This document shows positions 44,423-53,545 of a stretch of DNA of 64,000 nt, one piece after another. The stretch comes from Paenibacillus sonchi (GTDB lineage: Bacteria > Bacillota > Bacilli > Paenibacillales > Paenibacillaceae): the NCBI RefSeq assembly GCF_016772475.1, contig NZ_CP068595.1, forward strand, positions 3,844,001-3,908,000. The letters run 5' to 3'. Numbering within the stretch: the first letter of the stretch is position 1; every line of letters begins with the position of its first letter. The notes beneath the pieces were generated by a model. That model was not told the origin of the DNA and searched no databases. It saw nothing but the letters and a program-made list of their open reading frames with translations. The position numbers and the translations under genes were made by a program.

Positions 44423-47400
44423 ATGAAGAAAAGAACGTTCATTGTCTTATCGATCATTGCGTTAATAGTAGGATGTTTCCCGGCCGCGGCGATTCAAGCA
44501 GAGGAGTCACACAGTTCCGAAGCAGTCTATTATGTATCTGAAAATGGAAGCGATTCCAATTCAGGGACCAAGGATAAGCCCTTCCTTACCCTGGAGAAGG
44601 CCAGAGATGCCATCCGCCAGCTGAAGCAGGGCGCAGGGCTGCCTGACGGCGGCGTTACCGTGTATCTGCGGGGCGGCACATACAACCGGACCGGAAGCTT
44701 CCTGCTGGAGGAGCAGGATTCGGGGACGGCGGACAAACCGGTTACCTATAAGGCTTATCCTGGCGAATCCGTGAGGCTGAGCGGTGGCCGGCAGCTCCAG
44801 AAAGGGTGGTTCACCCCGGTGACAGACCCGTCGGTCCTGAACCGGATCATCAGCACAGACGCAAGATCCAAAGTTCTGCAGGCAGACCTGAAGGGGCATG
44901 GCATTACCGATTACGGGGTCATGAGCCGCCATGGATATTACAAAGCCAACGATGTTAGCCAGACTCCGCCCATGGAGCTGTACATCGAAGGCGAAGGGAT
45001 GACCCTGGCCCGGTGGCCCAACAAAGGGACGGTCCAGATGGGCAATATTATTGACCCCGGTCCGACCCGTAAAGATGCTGATCTGCAGACACGCGGAGGC
45101 ACCTTTACGTACACCTATGAACGGCCTGATCTTTGGACCCAGGCGGATGATATCTGGCTGGACGGGATCTTCGGTTACAGCTGGGAATGGTCATATAACA
45201 AAATCGCTTCGATTGATACGCAGAACAAGTCCATCACGCTGGCTTACGGGGAGATGAGCGGACTTTTTAAAAACTGGTACCCGGACTTCCATTTCGCCCA
45301 GAACCTGCTGGAAGAAATCGACATGCCGGGAGAGTATTATATTGACCGGAGCAAAGGCAAGCTGTATTTCATGCCCACAGCAGCCTTCCAGGCGGCGAAT
45401 CCGGAAATTACCGTGTCCATGCTGAAGACCCCCATGATCAGTACGTTAAATACGTCTTTTGTCACCTTTGAGGATCTGATTCTGGAGAATGGGCGGGATT
45501 CGGGGGCGGTCATCATGGGCGGCGACAGTGTCCGGCTGGTGCACTGCGAAATCCGCAACTTCACCGAAGGCGGCGTACGGATCAATACCCAGAGCCGCTG
45601 GCTGTACAATGACTTCGCCAAGGGCACAGGGGTTAACCATGCGATTGTCAGCACGCATATCCATCATGTCGGAGGAACGGGAGTCATACTGAACGGCGGG
45701 GACAGGCTGACGCTTGCGCCAGGCAATAATGTGGTGGAGAACAGCCATATCCATGATTTTGCCTATTACCATAAAGCGTACAACCCTGCTGTGATTCTGA
45801 CGGGAGCAGGCAACCGCATTTCCCATAATGAAATTCACGATGCCCCGCATCCCGGCATTCTGATCTTTGGGAACGACCAGGTAGTGGAATACAACAACAT
45901 CTATGATGTCTGCAAAACCTTCTCGGATCTCGGCGCGATCTACATGAATCTGGGCGCTGCGCCGCAGGAGCGGGGTTCGGTCGTCCGGGGGAATTACTTC
46001 CACCATATCGGGGAAAGCAAAGCCGGTGTGCAGGGTGTCTATCCGGACAATTTCACGATGGGGATGACGATTGAACAAAATATTTTCTACCGGATGGGCA
46101 ATTCCGCCATTCTGAACAACGGCGGATCGCATATCCGCACCAAGAACAACCTCTTTATTGATTCCAAGGTTCCTTATGAGTACTCGGATATGTACTTGGG
46201 TGACGGACCGGAGCAGCAGATCAACAAAAACTATATGCAGCCGTGGCATGCCTTGTTCGAAAAATACAACAACTTCGCCGGCATGCCGCATCTGACCAAG
46301 TACCCGGAGCTGGCCGATTTCTTCACGGAGAACCGGTATTATCCTGACACCAACACATTCCAGAACAATGTGATCTACAATCCGACCAAAACGAGAGGCC
46401 CCAACTTAAATGAGAATGGAGCTTACGATAAGTTAAAACTGGTTCAATACGCGAACAACTGGGTGACGGACCGCGATCCGGGATTCGTAAACCTGGCGGG
46501 CGGCGATCTGAATCTGAAGGCGGATGCCGAGGTGTTCCAAAAGATTCCCGGCTTCCAGACGATTCCCTTCAGCGAGATGGGAGTCATAGGCAAGGCCGGC
46601 CCTTATCTGGCTCCGGATGTGATCCCTGTCAAAGGAGTCGTGCTGTATGAGGATGCGATAACTCTGGGTATCGGAAAATCATATACCCTGTACTCGGCGG
46701 TTCTTCCCTGGAATGCAACGAATAATAAATTGCAGTATACCTCCAGCGATCCTTCCGTAGTGAAGGTGGACGCAGACGGCAAGCTGAAGGGGGTTAATCT
46801 GGGGAATGCAGTCATCACGGCGGCCTCCGCAGACAACCCTCTCTTGAAGGACGAAGTCCAGGTGACGGTCGAGGTCGGAGACGGGATAATGGATGAAACG
46901 ACTTTTGAGAACGGCCGGAACAGCTGGCCGATGGATGCGAACCGGACCATTGTGGAGACTGACGGCGGCAACCATATGTATAAGCTGCTGAAGGGTGCGA
47001 CAACGCTGAACGAGAACGACTTCAGCAACTACGAGCTGACCTTCAAGCTGAAGACGCCTCCGGCGATCCCGGAATCGGCGACGCTCTATGTGTTCGACCG
47101 GCTGAATCCGGGCGGCAGCGGAGGCAGAATCGGATACAAGAAGCTGGCCGACGGAACCTCTTCCTGGATTCTCTATAATGCGGCCTGGGGTACGGTGAAG
47201 CAGAATACGCTGGCCACTCAGGACCTGCTGCCGGATACCGTCTACAACATGAAGATCATTGTCAAGGGCCACGAGATCAGTGTCTACCTGGATGGCAAGC
47301 TCAAGCTGAAGGGCGCTGATCCGACCTCTAATCCTTCCGGCAAAGTCGGCTTCTACGCCGGCGGCTTCGACTATCTCTTGTTCGACGACATCAAATTTAC

Positions 47401-48949
47401 GGTGCCGACAAAGGATGTGGCTGGCTTGCTGCTTGATAAGAGCAGCGTCAACATGGTGATGAATGAGCAGCAGCAGCTGCAGGTCCAGTTCGACCCGTCG
47501 GACGCCGAGAACCGTGCTGTTGTCTGGAAGTCCAGCCATCCGGAGATCGCTTCTGTCGATGGGAACGGAACCGTCACGGCTCTGGGCACAGGGGAGGCTG
47601 TGGTAACCGTTGCCTCGTCCGTCAATCCGTCGGCTTCAGCCTCAGCCCGGATCGTGGTTTCGAATATCCTTCACTTCACGGATTACGATTCAGGAGCGAA
47701 CGGATGGCCGGTAGATCCGAACCGCAGCATTGTGACGGTGAACGGAAACAAAATGTACAAAATACTGAAGGGGGCTTCCGCGCTTCATCCGAAGCTTTTT
47801 ACGGACTACGATCTGACCTTCAAGCTAAAAACACCAGCGGACATGCCGGAGGCGGGTACATTTTATGTGTATGACCGTACCGCTTCCGGCAACTCCGGCA
47901 AGATCGCATACAAAAAATTGGCGGATGGCACCTCGCAGTGGATTTTGTACAGTCCGAATTGGACGGTGCTTCAAACCAAGAATTTTGCAGCCGCAGACCT
48001 GCAGCCGGATACGGAATACAACATCCGTGTTCTGGCCGAGGGTTCCAGCATCCGCGTATATGTGAACGGTGAACTGAGATTGGATGGTACAGATTCTGCC
48101 CATAACCCGTCAGGAACGGTAGGTTTCTACGTGGGCGGCTTCAGCGCAATGTGGATTGACGATGTCAAGTTTACAATGATTGACCGGGCCGCTCCCGTAA
48201 CTACAGCCGTTATGACCCCTGCACTTCCTGACGGTTCGGACGGCTGGTATACACACCCGGTGACAATAGAGCTGAAAGCTTCAGATACGGATTCTGGTGT
48301 GACTGACACTGTATACACCGTAAATGGCGGTACAGATTGGCTGCCATACCAGGGGCCGATAACCTTCAGCCGGGATGGCCGCTATTCGGTACAGTACCGC
48401 TCGGTTGACTCCGCCGGAAATACGGGCGACATCCAGACCTTGAGCTTCAAGCTGGATGGCAGCGCCCCTGAACTAACCGTTGCGGAGCCGGCCGCGAGAG
48501 CTTATGCTGGCACGGAAACGCTGACATTATCGTGGACCGCCGCCGATGTCATATCCGGGGTGGCTGACGGCAAGACCGCTGCGCTGCTGGATGGTGAAGC
48601 GGTAGAGCAGGGGACTTCGGTTCCGCTGTACACGCTGGATCTTGGCAGCCACACGTTGGCCGTGTCCGCCAGCGATGGCGCGGGAAACACGCAGGAGCGC
48701 ACAGTGACGTTCTCAACCTATGCCGACGTTCATTCACTGAAAGCGCTGGTCAGCCTGTTCAGGCAAAAATCGTGGATTGACAATCACGGCATTGCGAACA
48801 GTCTGAGCACGAAACTGGACCACGGTCAAGTGGAGGCCTTCATTCATCAGGTGCAGGCCCAAAACGGCAAGCATATCCAGTCCGAAGCCGCTTCCTATCT
48901 GCTGCGGGATGCGAACGATATCCTGGGAAGGGCTGGGACGCAGGACTAA
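44423..48949 (+). CDS. Secreted multidomain parallel beta-helix glycosidase (GH141-like)
   Basis: A 1508-aa exported enzyme. After a signal peptide (to about residue 28) comes a right-handed beta-helix of about 700 residues opening YYVSENGSDSNSGT KDKPFLTLEKARDAI, the style of GH141 enzymes (known as alpha-L-fucosidase and xylanase). Next are a Big2 domain (about 740-815), a lectin/DUF1080-like jelly roll (TTFENGRNSWPMDANRTI), a second Big2, a second jelly roll about half identical to the first, two Ig-like segments (APVTTAVMTPALPDGSDGWY, DRSAGNTG-like) and a C-terminal helical segment (LKALVSLFRQKSWIDNHGI). No SLH or sortase signal is seen, so it is probably released or binds glycan through its modules. 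It belongs to the importer operon. The substrate is uncertain. Confidence 0.85.
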   Translation: MKKRTFIVLSIIALIVGCFPAAAIQAEESHSSEAVYYVSENGSDSNSGTKDKPFLTLEKARDAIRQLKQGAGLPDGGVTVYLRGGTYNRTGSFLLEEQDSGTADKPVTYKAYPGESVRLSGGRQLQKGWFTPVTDPSVLNRIISTDARSKVLQADLKGHGITDYGVMSRHGYYKANDVSQTPPMELYIEGEGMTLARWPNKGTVQMGNIIDPGPTRKDADLQTRGGTFTYTYERPDLWTQADDIWLDGIFGYSWEWSYNKIASIDTQNKSITLAYGEMSGLFKNWYPDFHFAQNLLEEIDMPGEYYIDRSKGKLYFMPTAAFQAANPEITVSMLKTPMISTLNTSFVTFEDLILENGRDSGAVIMGGDSVRLVHCEIRNFTEGGVRINTQSRWLYNDFAKGTGVNHAIVSTHIHHVGGTGVILNGGDRLTLAPGNNVVENSHIHDFAYYHKAYNPAVILTGAGNRISHNEIHDAPHPGILIFGNDQVVEYNNIYDVCKTFSDLGAIYMNLGAAPQERGSVVRGNYFHHIGESKAGVQGVYPDNFTMGMTIEQNIFYRMGNSAILNNGGSHIRTKNNLFIDSKVPYEYSDMYLGDGPEQQINKNYMQPWHALFEKYNNFAGMPHLTKYPELADFFTENRYYPDTNTFQNNVIYNPTKTRGPNLNENGAYDKLKLVQYANNWVTDRDPGFVNLAGGDLNLKADAEVFQKIPGFQTIPFSEMGVIGKAGPYLAPDVIPVKGVVLYEDAITLGIGKSYTLYSAVLPWNATNNKLQYTSSDPSVVKVDADGKLKGVNLGNAVITAASADNPLLKDEVQVTVEVGDGIMDETTFENGRNSWPMDANRTIVETDGGNHMYKLLKGATTLNENDFSNYELTFKLKTPPAIPESATLYVFDRLNPGGSGGRIGYKKLADGTSSWILYNAAWGTVKQNTLATQDLLPDTVYNMKIIVKGHEISVYLDGKLKLKGADPTSNPSGKVGFYAGGFDYLLFDDIKFTVPTKDVAGLLLDKSSVNMVMNEQQQLQVQFDPSDAENRAVVWKSSHPEIASVDGNGTVTALGTGEAVVTVASSVNPSASASARIVVSNILHFTDYDSGANGWPVDPNRSIVTVNGNKMYKILKGASALHPKLFTDYDLTFKLKTPADMPEAGTFYVYDRTASGNSGKIAYKKLADGTSQWILYSPNWTVLQTKNFAAADLQPDTEYNIRVLAEGSSIRVYVNGELRLDGTDSAHNPSGTVGFYVGGFSAMWIDDVKFTMIDRAAPVTTAVMTPALPDGSDGWYTHPVTIELKASDTDSGVTDTVYTVNGGTDWLPYQGPITFSRDGRYSVQYRSVDSAGNTGDIQTLSFKLDGSAPELTVAEPAARAYAGTETLTLSWTAADVISGVADGKTAALLDGEAVEQGTSVPLYTLDLGSHTLAVSASDGAGNTQERTVTFSTYADVHSLKALVSLFRQKSWIDNHGIANSLSTKLDHGQVEAFIHQVQAQNGKHIQSEAASYLLRDANDILGRAGTQD

Positions 48950-48970
48950 GCTCGGGACCGGGTAATTAAA

Positions 48971-49007
48971 AACGGCTGCGTTGTCCTTCACGGGCAGCGC
49001 AGCCGTT
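48971..49007 (+). terminator. Terminator after the beta-helix enzyme
   Basis: A 10-bp stem AACGGCTGCG with CGCAGCCGTT encloses a smaller GTCC/GGGC pairing 22 bases after the stop. The following T-run is weak. Confidence 0.75.
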
Positions 49008-49096
49008 CTGTGTTGGGGGGCTGGTGAACCTTGCGGCTTGCGTTACTCGGTCATAACTTCTTTTTAAAAAAAATGGAGTCGAATTGGTTGTCATAC

Positions 49097-49472
49097 TTAT
49101 ACCATGAAACACCATCGAACGCCAAACTTATCAATATATGAGACTAAACATTCATTAAAGAATATTGGACCAATCGGGATAATTGTTTTGCTGCCTTCAT
49201 TTATTACTTGGTAAGCTTCTCTTAAACCTGCTTCATTTTCAAAAACGGCGACCATTTCCATAGTGGAATCTCCAGTTGCCTCCTTAGTTCCACCAAAATC
49301 ACTAAGCATTATCCTAGTTCCAAGAATGTGCATTTCCGCAATGAATAACAAATTTCTCAGGTTCCTTCTCAGAGTCGTACATAATTGAATCTAATTCAGA
49401 TTTAAATGCCATTTTATAAAGTTCGATAGCCTTAGAACAATCACCATTTAAATATAATTGTGGTACTAACAT
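49097..49472 (-). pseudogene. VOC/PhnB-like protein, frameshifted
   Basis: A small glyoxalase-fold protein of about 125 aa in two frames. The first part starts MLVPQLYLNGDCSKAIELYK at 49472, typical of PhnB-like VOC proteins. The second continues AEMHILGTRIMLSDFGGT and ends IDKFGVRWCFMV at 49097. They join if one T in the ATTCATTGCGG run near 49340 is removed. Unlike the other breaks in this window this is an extra base, so it may be a real lesion. No substrate can be assigned. Confidence 0.75.
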
Positions 49473-49520
49473 TTGCCCATGATTGTGGAAATGCCGTTTT
49501 TCCGATGCTCATCAGGTACT

Positions 49521-50133
49521 CTAGATTTCCGTCGCGTCTTTCGGGAGCACCCGTACTCTCTCCAAATAGGCCAACACGTTGCTATGATCGCGGATAGGGT
49601 ATTCATAGTTAAGCTTGTCCGCAAGCGACTGACCTACTTCTTTGGCAAGCCGAATCGTAACAAAAAGGGATTCTCATATTTCCGTGGAAGCCGGACCGCT
49701 GTAAGTACACTCGAATGAGTGCCATAGCTGCTCAGGAAGATAGTCTTTTCAGCCATTTTGAGGCTGACCCCAGAGACGCCCAGTTATGCTCCGCTCCAAC
49801 ATACCAGGATAACAGTTGCACTATCTTCAATGTGCTGGTTGACGGTATCCGCTCAGCGGAATGAAAGATCGATTCTTACTCCATCCGTAAAAAGCATAAG
49901 AAAAATGTATTCGTCCTCGCAGTCCGTCTTAATATCGTTCTGCTGCATCATAATCAGTTCACCAAATGATCCAATCCTGATAATCAACATAATACCGAGG
50001 CTCGGTGACAACAAATATTAGATCATAATCGCAAAAGATGTCCTTAGTCACATTCGGATTCACTAGCCCGAACCCTCTCAGCGGCATGAGCAAATTGTAA
50101 TAGTTGATCGATAACTTCGGATTCTGTTCTCAT
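49521..50133 (-). pseudogene. Aminoglycoside 6-adenylyltransferase (ANT(6)/AadK) relic
   Basis: The start MRTESEVIDQLLQFAHAAERVR at 50133 follows AGGAGG by seven bases. Fragments in shifting frames then match ANT(6) in order: VNPNVTKDIFCDYDLIFVVTEP with the nucleotidyl-transfer acidic pair, RYYVDYQDWI, FGELIMMQQNDIKTDCEDEY, IFLMLFTDGVRIDLSF, then after a deletion of roughly 90 codons LLSWYVGAEHNW, and last LADKLNYEYPIRDHSNVLAYL and RVLPKDATEI. In-frame stops, indels and the missing middle rule out activity. The intact ancestor would have adenylylated streptomycin. Confidence 0.85.
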
Positions 50134-50421
50134 TCGCAGCCTCCTGTGTTTGTTCGGTTGTTCGTCAGTTCCATCGCTGGAACGTTTCTCACCATATTCA
50201 GTTTTTTTAGCCTTCAGACCCCATGGTCTGTCAACCATGACGCATACAGGAGTATTGGCGGGATGGTTTCGTAAAACATGGATTCGTCATTCCCCATCCT
50301 CGGTTGTACCTGCTTAATCCGTTTTGACTGGCTTGGAGGTCATTATCTGTGAAGGAGCGGTGTCAGGATGTTATCAGATGTAGTAAAGCACCTATCGCAT
50401 TGGGCAGGTGGTTTTTATTGA

Positions 50422-51390
50422 TTATAACTTCCGTACTGGCCTGATATACTTCAAAAACCGCTCCGGATCGTGATAAACGTAAATAATTCTCCCAGGAGAA
50501 GTATCAAAGCAGTAACCCGTGTCTGCAAAATCAAAAGTTGCCATTGCCCTTTCCATCTTTTCCTCTACTCTACGATTTTCCTGCTCATAATTGAATGGCC
50601 CATGTTCAAAAACAATATACTCGGCTTCGAGAACATCAATCATAAGCATTTGTGGTGGTACTTCACCTTTAAAATCAAAAGGAAGACGTACACCAAAACA
50701 CTCTGTACGTGCAATACCCCAATCGCAGAGTCTGCCATCCGGGTCATTAATGTAAGCCATAATCTGACCGCTGCCGCCGTTAGCTTCACTCCCGCCATCG
50801 TCATCCAATTTGCCCTTGATACTATCGAGTAAGCCGCAAATTGTTTCGCAGTCCTGTCCCGGAATAAGACTTTGCTTTTGCCAAAAATCCCAATACCCAT
50901 TACTCTCATAGTTTTTAATGTGCAAAAATTTGTGTGCGGGAATGGTTACAAAATAAATGTTAACATCATCTGCAGATTTGATCATACCAATCTCTCCAAA
51001 TCCGAAAAAGTAGCGGTCAAAAGAGTTTATTTTTGTACGAAGGGCGACAGGCATGGGCTTTTTTCGGTATTCACTTGGAGTTACACCATATGTTCCCTTG
51101 AAAGCCCTGGTAAAAGCTTCATGTGATGAAAAACCATAATCAAAAGCAATATACAAAATGCTTCTTTCACTATCCCGAACTTCTTTTAGTGCAAAGGCTA
51201 ATTTTCTATGCCGCAGATAATCCCTAAATTGCATACCCGATATTTCCTTGAATTTTCTCGTAGTATGAAATTCGGAATAACCTAACTTGCGAGAAAGAAA
51301 TCGTAGCGTTATTGCTTCACTGTTACGATTCTTAATACACTCGTCAATTTCATTAACGATTATTTGGATTTGCTTGTGCCACTCGTACAT
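50422..51390 (-). CDS. AraC family regulator with GyrI-like effector domain
   Basis: A 322-aa Rob/SoxS-type regulator with an N-terminal AraC double helix-turn-helix (ITLRFLSRKLGYSEFHTTRKFKEISG, RSILYIAFDYGFSSHEAFTRAFKGTYG) and a C-terminal GyrI-like ligand-binding domain (VTIPAHKFLHIKNYES, EAEYIVFEHGPFNYEQENRRVEEKME). ATG 51390 (MYEWHKQ) is preferred because GAGGTG lies nine bases upstream, whereas the GTG at 51402 falls inside that site. More AT-rich than the flanking loci. There is no adjacent target gene, so it may act on distant genes or itself. Confidence 0.9.
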   Translation of the reverse strand: MYEWHKQIQIIVNEIDECIKNRNSEAITLRFLSRKLGYSEFHTTRKFKEISGMQFRDYLRHRKLAFALKEVRDSERSILYIAFDYGFSSHEAFTRAFKGTYGVTPSEYRKKPMPVALRTKINSFDRYFFGFGEIGMIKSADDVNIYFVTIPAHKFLHIKNYESNGYWDFWQKQSLIPGQDCETICGLLDSIKGKLDDDGGSEANGGSGQIMAYINDPDGRLCDWGIARTECFGVRLPFDFKGEVPPQMLMIDVLEAEYIVFEHGPFNYEQENRRVEEKMERAMATFDFADTGYCFDTSPGRIIYVYHDPERFLKYIRPVRKL

Positions 51391-51591
51391 TCGACTGTTC
51401 ACCTCGTTTCAACCACTCTATAGTCATTGTAGAGTAATGGAAATTGCATTGCTTGATTCTACTTGCGGAAAAGAGAAGATATTTTTTTCATTCGAATAAG
51501 CTTTTGAAATCTTTGCAATCTTTTCATTGAAAACTTGCCGCTACTTATGATACGGTTCCCCGCGCTGTCTCCCGCTAACTAGCCGCCAACA

Positions 51592-51627
51592 TAAAAAACA
51601 GAGCATCTGAGGTCACGCCTCAGATGC
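51592..51627 (-). terminator. Terminator downstream of the YidC fragment
   Basis: A perfect 10-bp stem GCATCTGAGG with CCTCAGATGC (loop TCACG) is flanked by an A-run at 51591-51600 that gives a U-run on the minus strand. Confidence 0.85.
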
Positions 51628-51663
51628 CTTGTACTTTAGTATTGTTTTATGACTGGTTTAATT

Positions 51664-51936
51664 TTATAAATCTTCTATACCAATAGGTAGGTTTTTACTC
51701 GCTGCATTTGGCTTCGTGTACATTTTATTGAGTATGATCGTTTGCACGATAATGAATATACCGCCAACCGCCCAATATAATGGTAACGCGGCGGGCATCT
51801 GAAAAGAAAAAAAACCCATCATGACCGGTGACAACCATCCAATGAAAGCCATTTGGTTATTTTGATTTTGCTGAGCCTGGGCTGAAACGGATTGAGACAC
51901 GCGGAACTGAAGGTAATACACCGCAGCGGCAGTCAT
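51664..51936 (-). pseudogene. C-terminal fragment of a YidC/OxaA membrane insertase
   Basis: Ninety residues resemble only the last third of YidC/SpoIIIJ: QMAFIGWLSPVMMGFFSFQMPAALPLYWAVGGIFIIVQTIIL, split here by helix boundaries, plus a short basic tail. Intact Gram-positive YidC is about 260-290 aa with a lipoprotein signal and five helices. The upstream sequence on this strand does not continue the protein, so the gene was cut by a rearrangement. It keeps its terminator. It could not work as an insertase. Confidence 0.75.
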
Positions 51937-52212
51937 ACTGGGAAAATTTGAATAACGATTATACGTTAGAAAAACTGTGTGGTTTCACTAGCCTGCCTGT
52001 TAGTTTAATAGCTATTTGCCCCAATTCGGTATATGGCCAGTCTGAAATATCTCCTAGGTCAAAACCAACTCAATTAATTACTTGTTTGTTAGGAGCATCA
52101 ATAATTCCTTTAACACTTGGTTTACTGAAATAATCTACCCTTCAACTTAATGCAAAATAGAGCGGCTACCGGGATTGCAAGCTGCACTTGTTTCATTGAA
52201 CCAACTTTGAAA
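51937..52212. other. Gap with an unassigned minus-strand coding-like remnant
   Basis: From about 52060 to 51955 on the minus strand the bases read VGFDLGDISDWPYTELGQ then IAIKLTGRLVKPHSFSNV and a stop, with a stop upstream as well. It looks like the tail of a lost gene. I do not recognise the family. Nothing else is apparent in the gap. Confidence 0.3.
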
Positions 52213-53136
52213 TCATATTTTTGTCTCTAGTTTATTTAACTCAACGTTTACCCATCTGTTCTCGATATCGAATCCTCTTTGATTATTCCACTCTTTTATT
52301 TGAACAAAAGCTTCCTTAGCCTTCTCATATTGACCTATCTCCATTAAATGGAATGCTAAAGAATAACGTGCATCGATCATTTCAGGATCAATTTCAAATG
52401 CCTTGTTCCAATGCTCTGAAGCTTTATCGAACTGGCTAAGATGTTTATAGGTATCACCTGCATATACGTGCAGTATCGCATCATTCGGAAAAATAGAAAG
52501 TCCTTTTTCTGCGGTTTTTATTGCATTTTCATTATCACCAGCGCATTTGTATGCCGCCACTAAAGATGAATAATTCATAGGATCATTCGGTTCTTGTTCC
52601 AGGAGAGAAACATGCCGATTTATACTCTCTTCATGTCTGCCCAGCCGAGAAAGAAAAAGTATATATTGTCTTTGGTTTTTATAAAACGATACATCTTTTT
52701 GTTCTCTACCTTCCTCGTTCGCTTGTAAGTAATATGATTCTGCTATTTTCAAGTAGTACTGTGAACGTAGATCATTTAGATAAGCATAACTACCTAAATC
52801 TGTCGCTGCAGCATTCTTCTCTGAAATAAGTTTAGTATATTCCTTGTTTGCTAATTCAAAAGTTTCCGAATTATTAATGTCGCTTTCGTATTTCGACATA
52901 AGCCGCTCTGCTTTATTACGATAAGCTGGCATATTAGATTTAAAAAGATCATCAATTGTTACGCTAAAATAATCTGCTATTTCTGGTAGCACTGCAATAT
53001 CTGGAACCGTAGTACCGCACTCCCATTTACTTACCGCTTGAAAGGTTATCCCGAGTGAATCAGCAAGTTGTTGTTGTGTAATATTTCTTTCATCACGCAA
53101 TTTCCTGATATTTTGACCAACCGATATAATATTCAT
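52213..53136 (-). CDS. XRE-type regulator with TPR repeats
   Basis: A 307-aa cytoplasmic regulator with an N-terminal XRE helix-turn-helix (NIRKLRDERNITQQQLADSLGITFQAVSKWECG, given in two parts by its helices) and C-terminal tetratricopeptide repeats (for example KAAGDNENAIKTAEKGL-like and FDKASEHWNKAFEIDPEMIDARY). ATG 53136 is preferred because GGAGG ends eight bases upstream. The longer TTG frame at 53151 overlaps that site. The gene and its flanks are clearly more AT-rich than the rest of the window, suggesting separate acquisition. Such proteins sometimes respond to peptides, but no peptide gene is seen beside it. Confidence 0.88.
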   Translation of the reverse strand: MNIISVGQNIRKLRDERNITQQQLADSLGITFQAVSKWECGTTVPDIAVLPEIADYFSVTIDDLFKSNMPAYRNKAERLMSKYESDINNSETFELANKEYTKLISEKNAAATDLGSYAYLNDLRSQYYLKIAESYYLQANEEGREQKDVSFYKNQRQYILFLSRLGRHEESINRHVSLLEQEPNDPMNYSSLVAAYKCAGDNENAIKTAEKGLSIFPNDAILHVYAGDTYKHLSQFDKASEHWNKAFEIDPEMIDARYSLAFHLMEIGQYEKAKEAFVQIKEWNNQRGFDIENRWVNVELNKLETKI

Positions 53137-53475
53137 CTTGTCATCCTCCAACCCAGAAATATTGGAACAGCGCTGTTTCCACTTTTATTATATTAAGGTT
53201 TCATTTTGGAAACTATAACCGCCTAGGATAGCCGAACTCGCTTTAGGGTTGAGTTTATCGCTAAACTGCTGCCCGTTAACTTAATGAAGGGCCGGCAGTC
53301 TAAATAGTGTTTCTGAACAGTCTGAAAAAGTAAACTTATCTAAGTTGAACTTGATTTCTCAGTGTGGATGTCCGATTATCATAAGGCTGGAGGGGCTGTG
53401 TGCTTTGAAGGGTTTATACTTCTGATGACCGCATTTTCTGTGATTGCACTTTGTATAATAGATCATGCCATCTTG
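53137..53475. other. Gap without recognised genes
   Basis: AT-rich sequence that should include the XRE gene promoter. A CTGCTGCCCGTTAAC...GGGCCGGCAG imperfect inverted repeat lies near 53270-53300. I see no supportable gene. Confidence 0.5.
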
Positions 53476-53513
53476 TAAAAAACAGAGCCTTGGACGAAAT
53501 TGTCCAAGGCTCT
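53476..53513 (-). terminator. Terminator of the lyase/GH88 operon
   Basis: A perfect 12-bp stem AGAGCCTTGGAC with GTCCAAGGCTCT has a short loop and an A-rich flank at 53476-53482, giving U residues on the minus strand 33 bases after the lyase stop. Confidence 0.9.
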
Positions 53514-53545
53514 GGCGGCGCAGCGTCTGTCAACGCAACGTCTGG

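Noticed and set aside
49473..50021. Plus-strand frames at 49473-49718 and 49758-50021
   Set aside because: They are antisense to the ANT(6) relic.
51948..52133. Plus-strand 61-aa frame
   Set aside because: No ribosome binding site or family, and the minus strand looks more coding-like.
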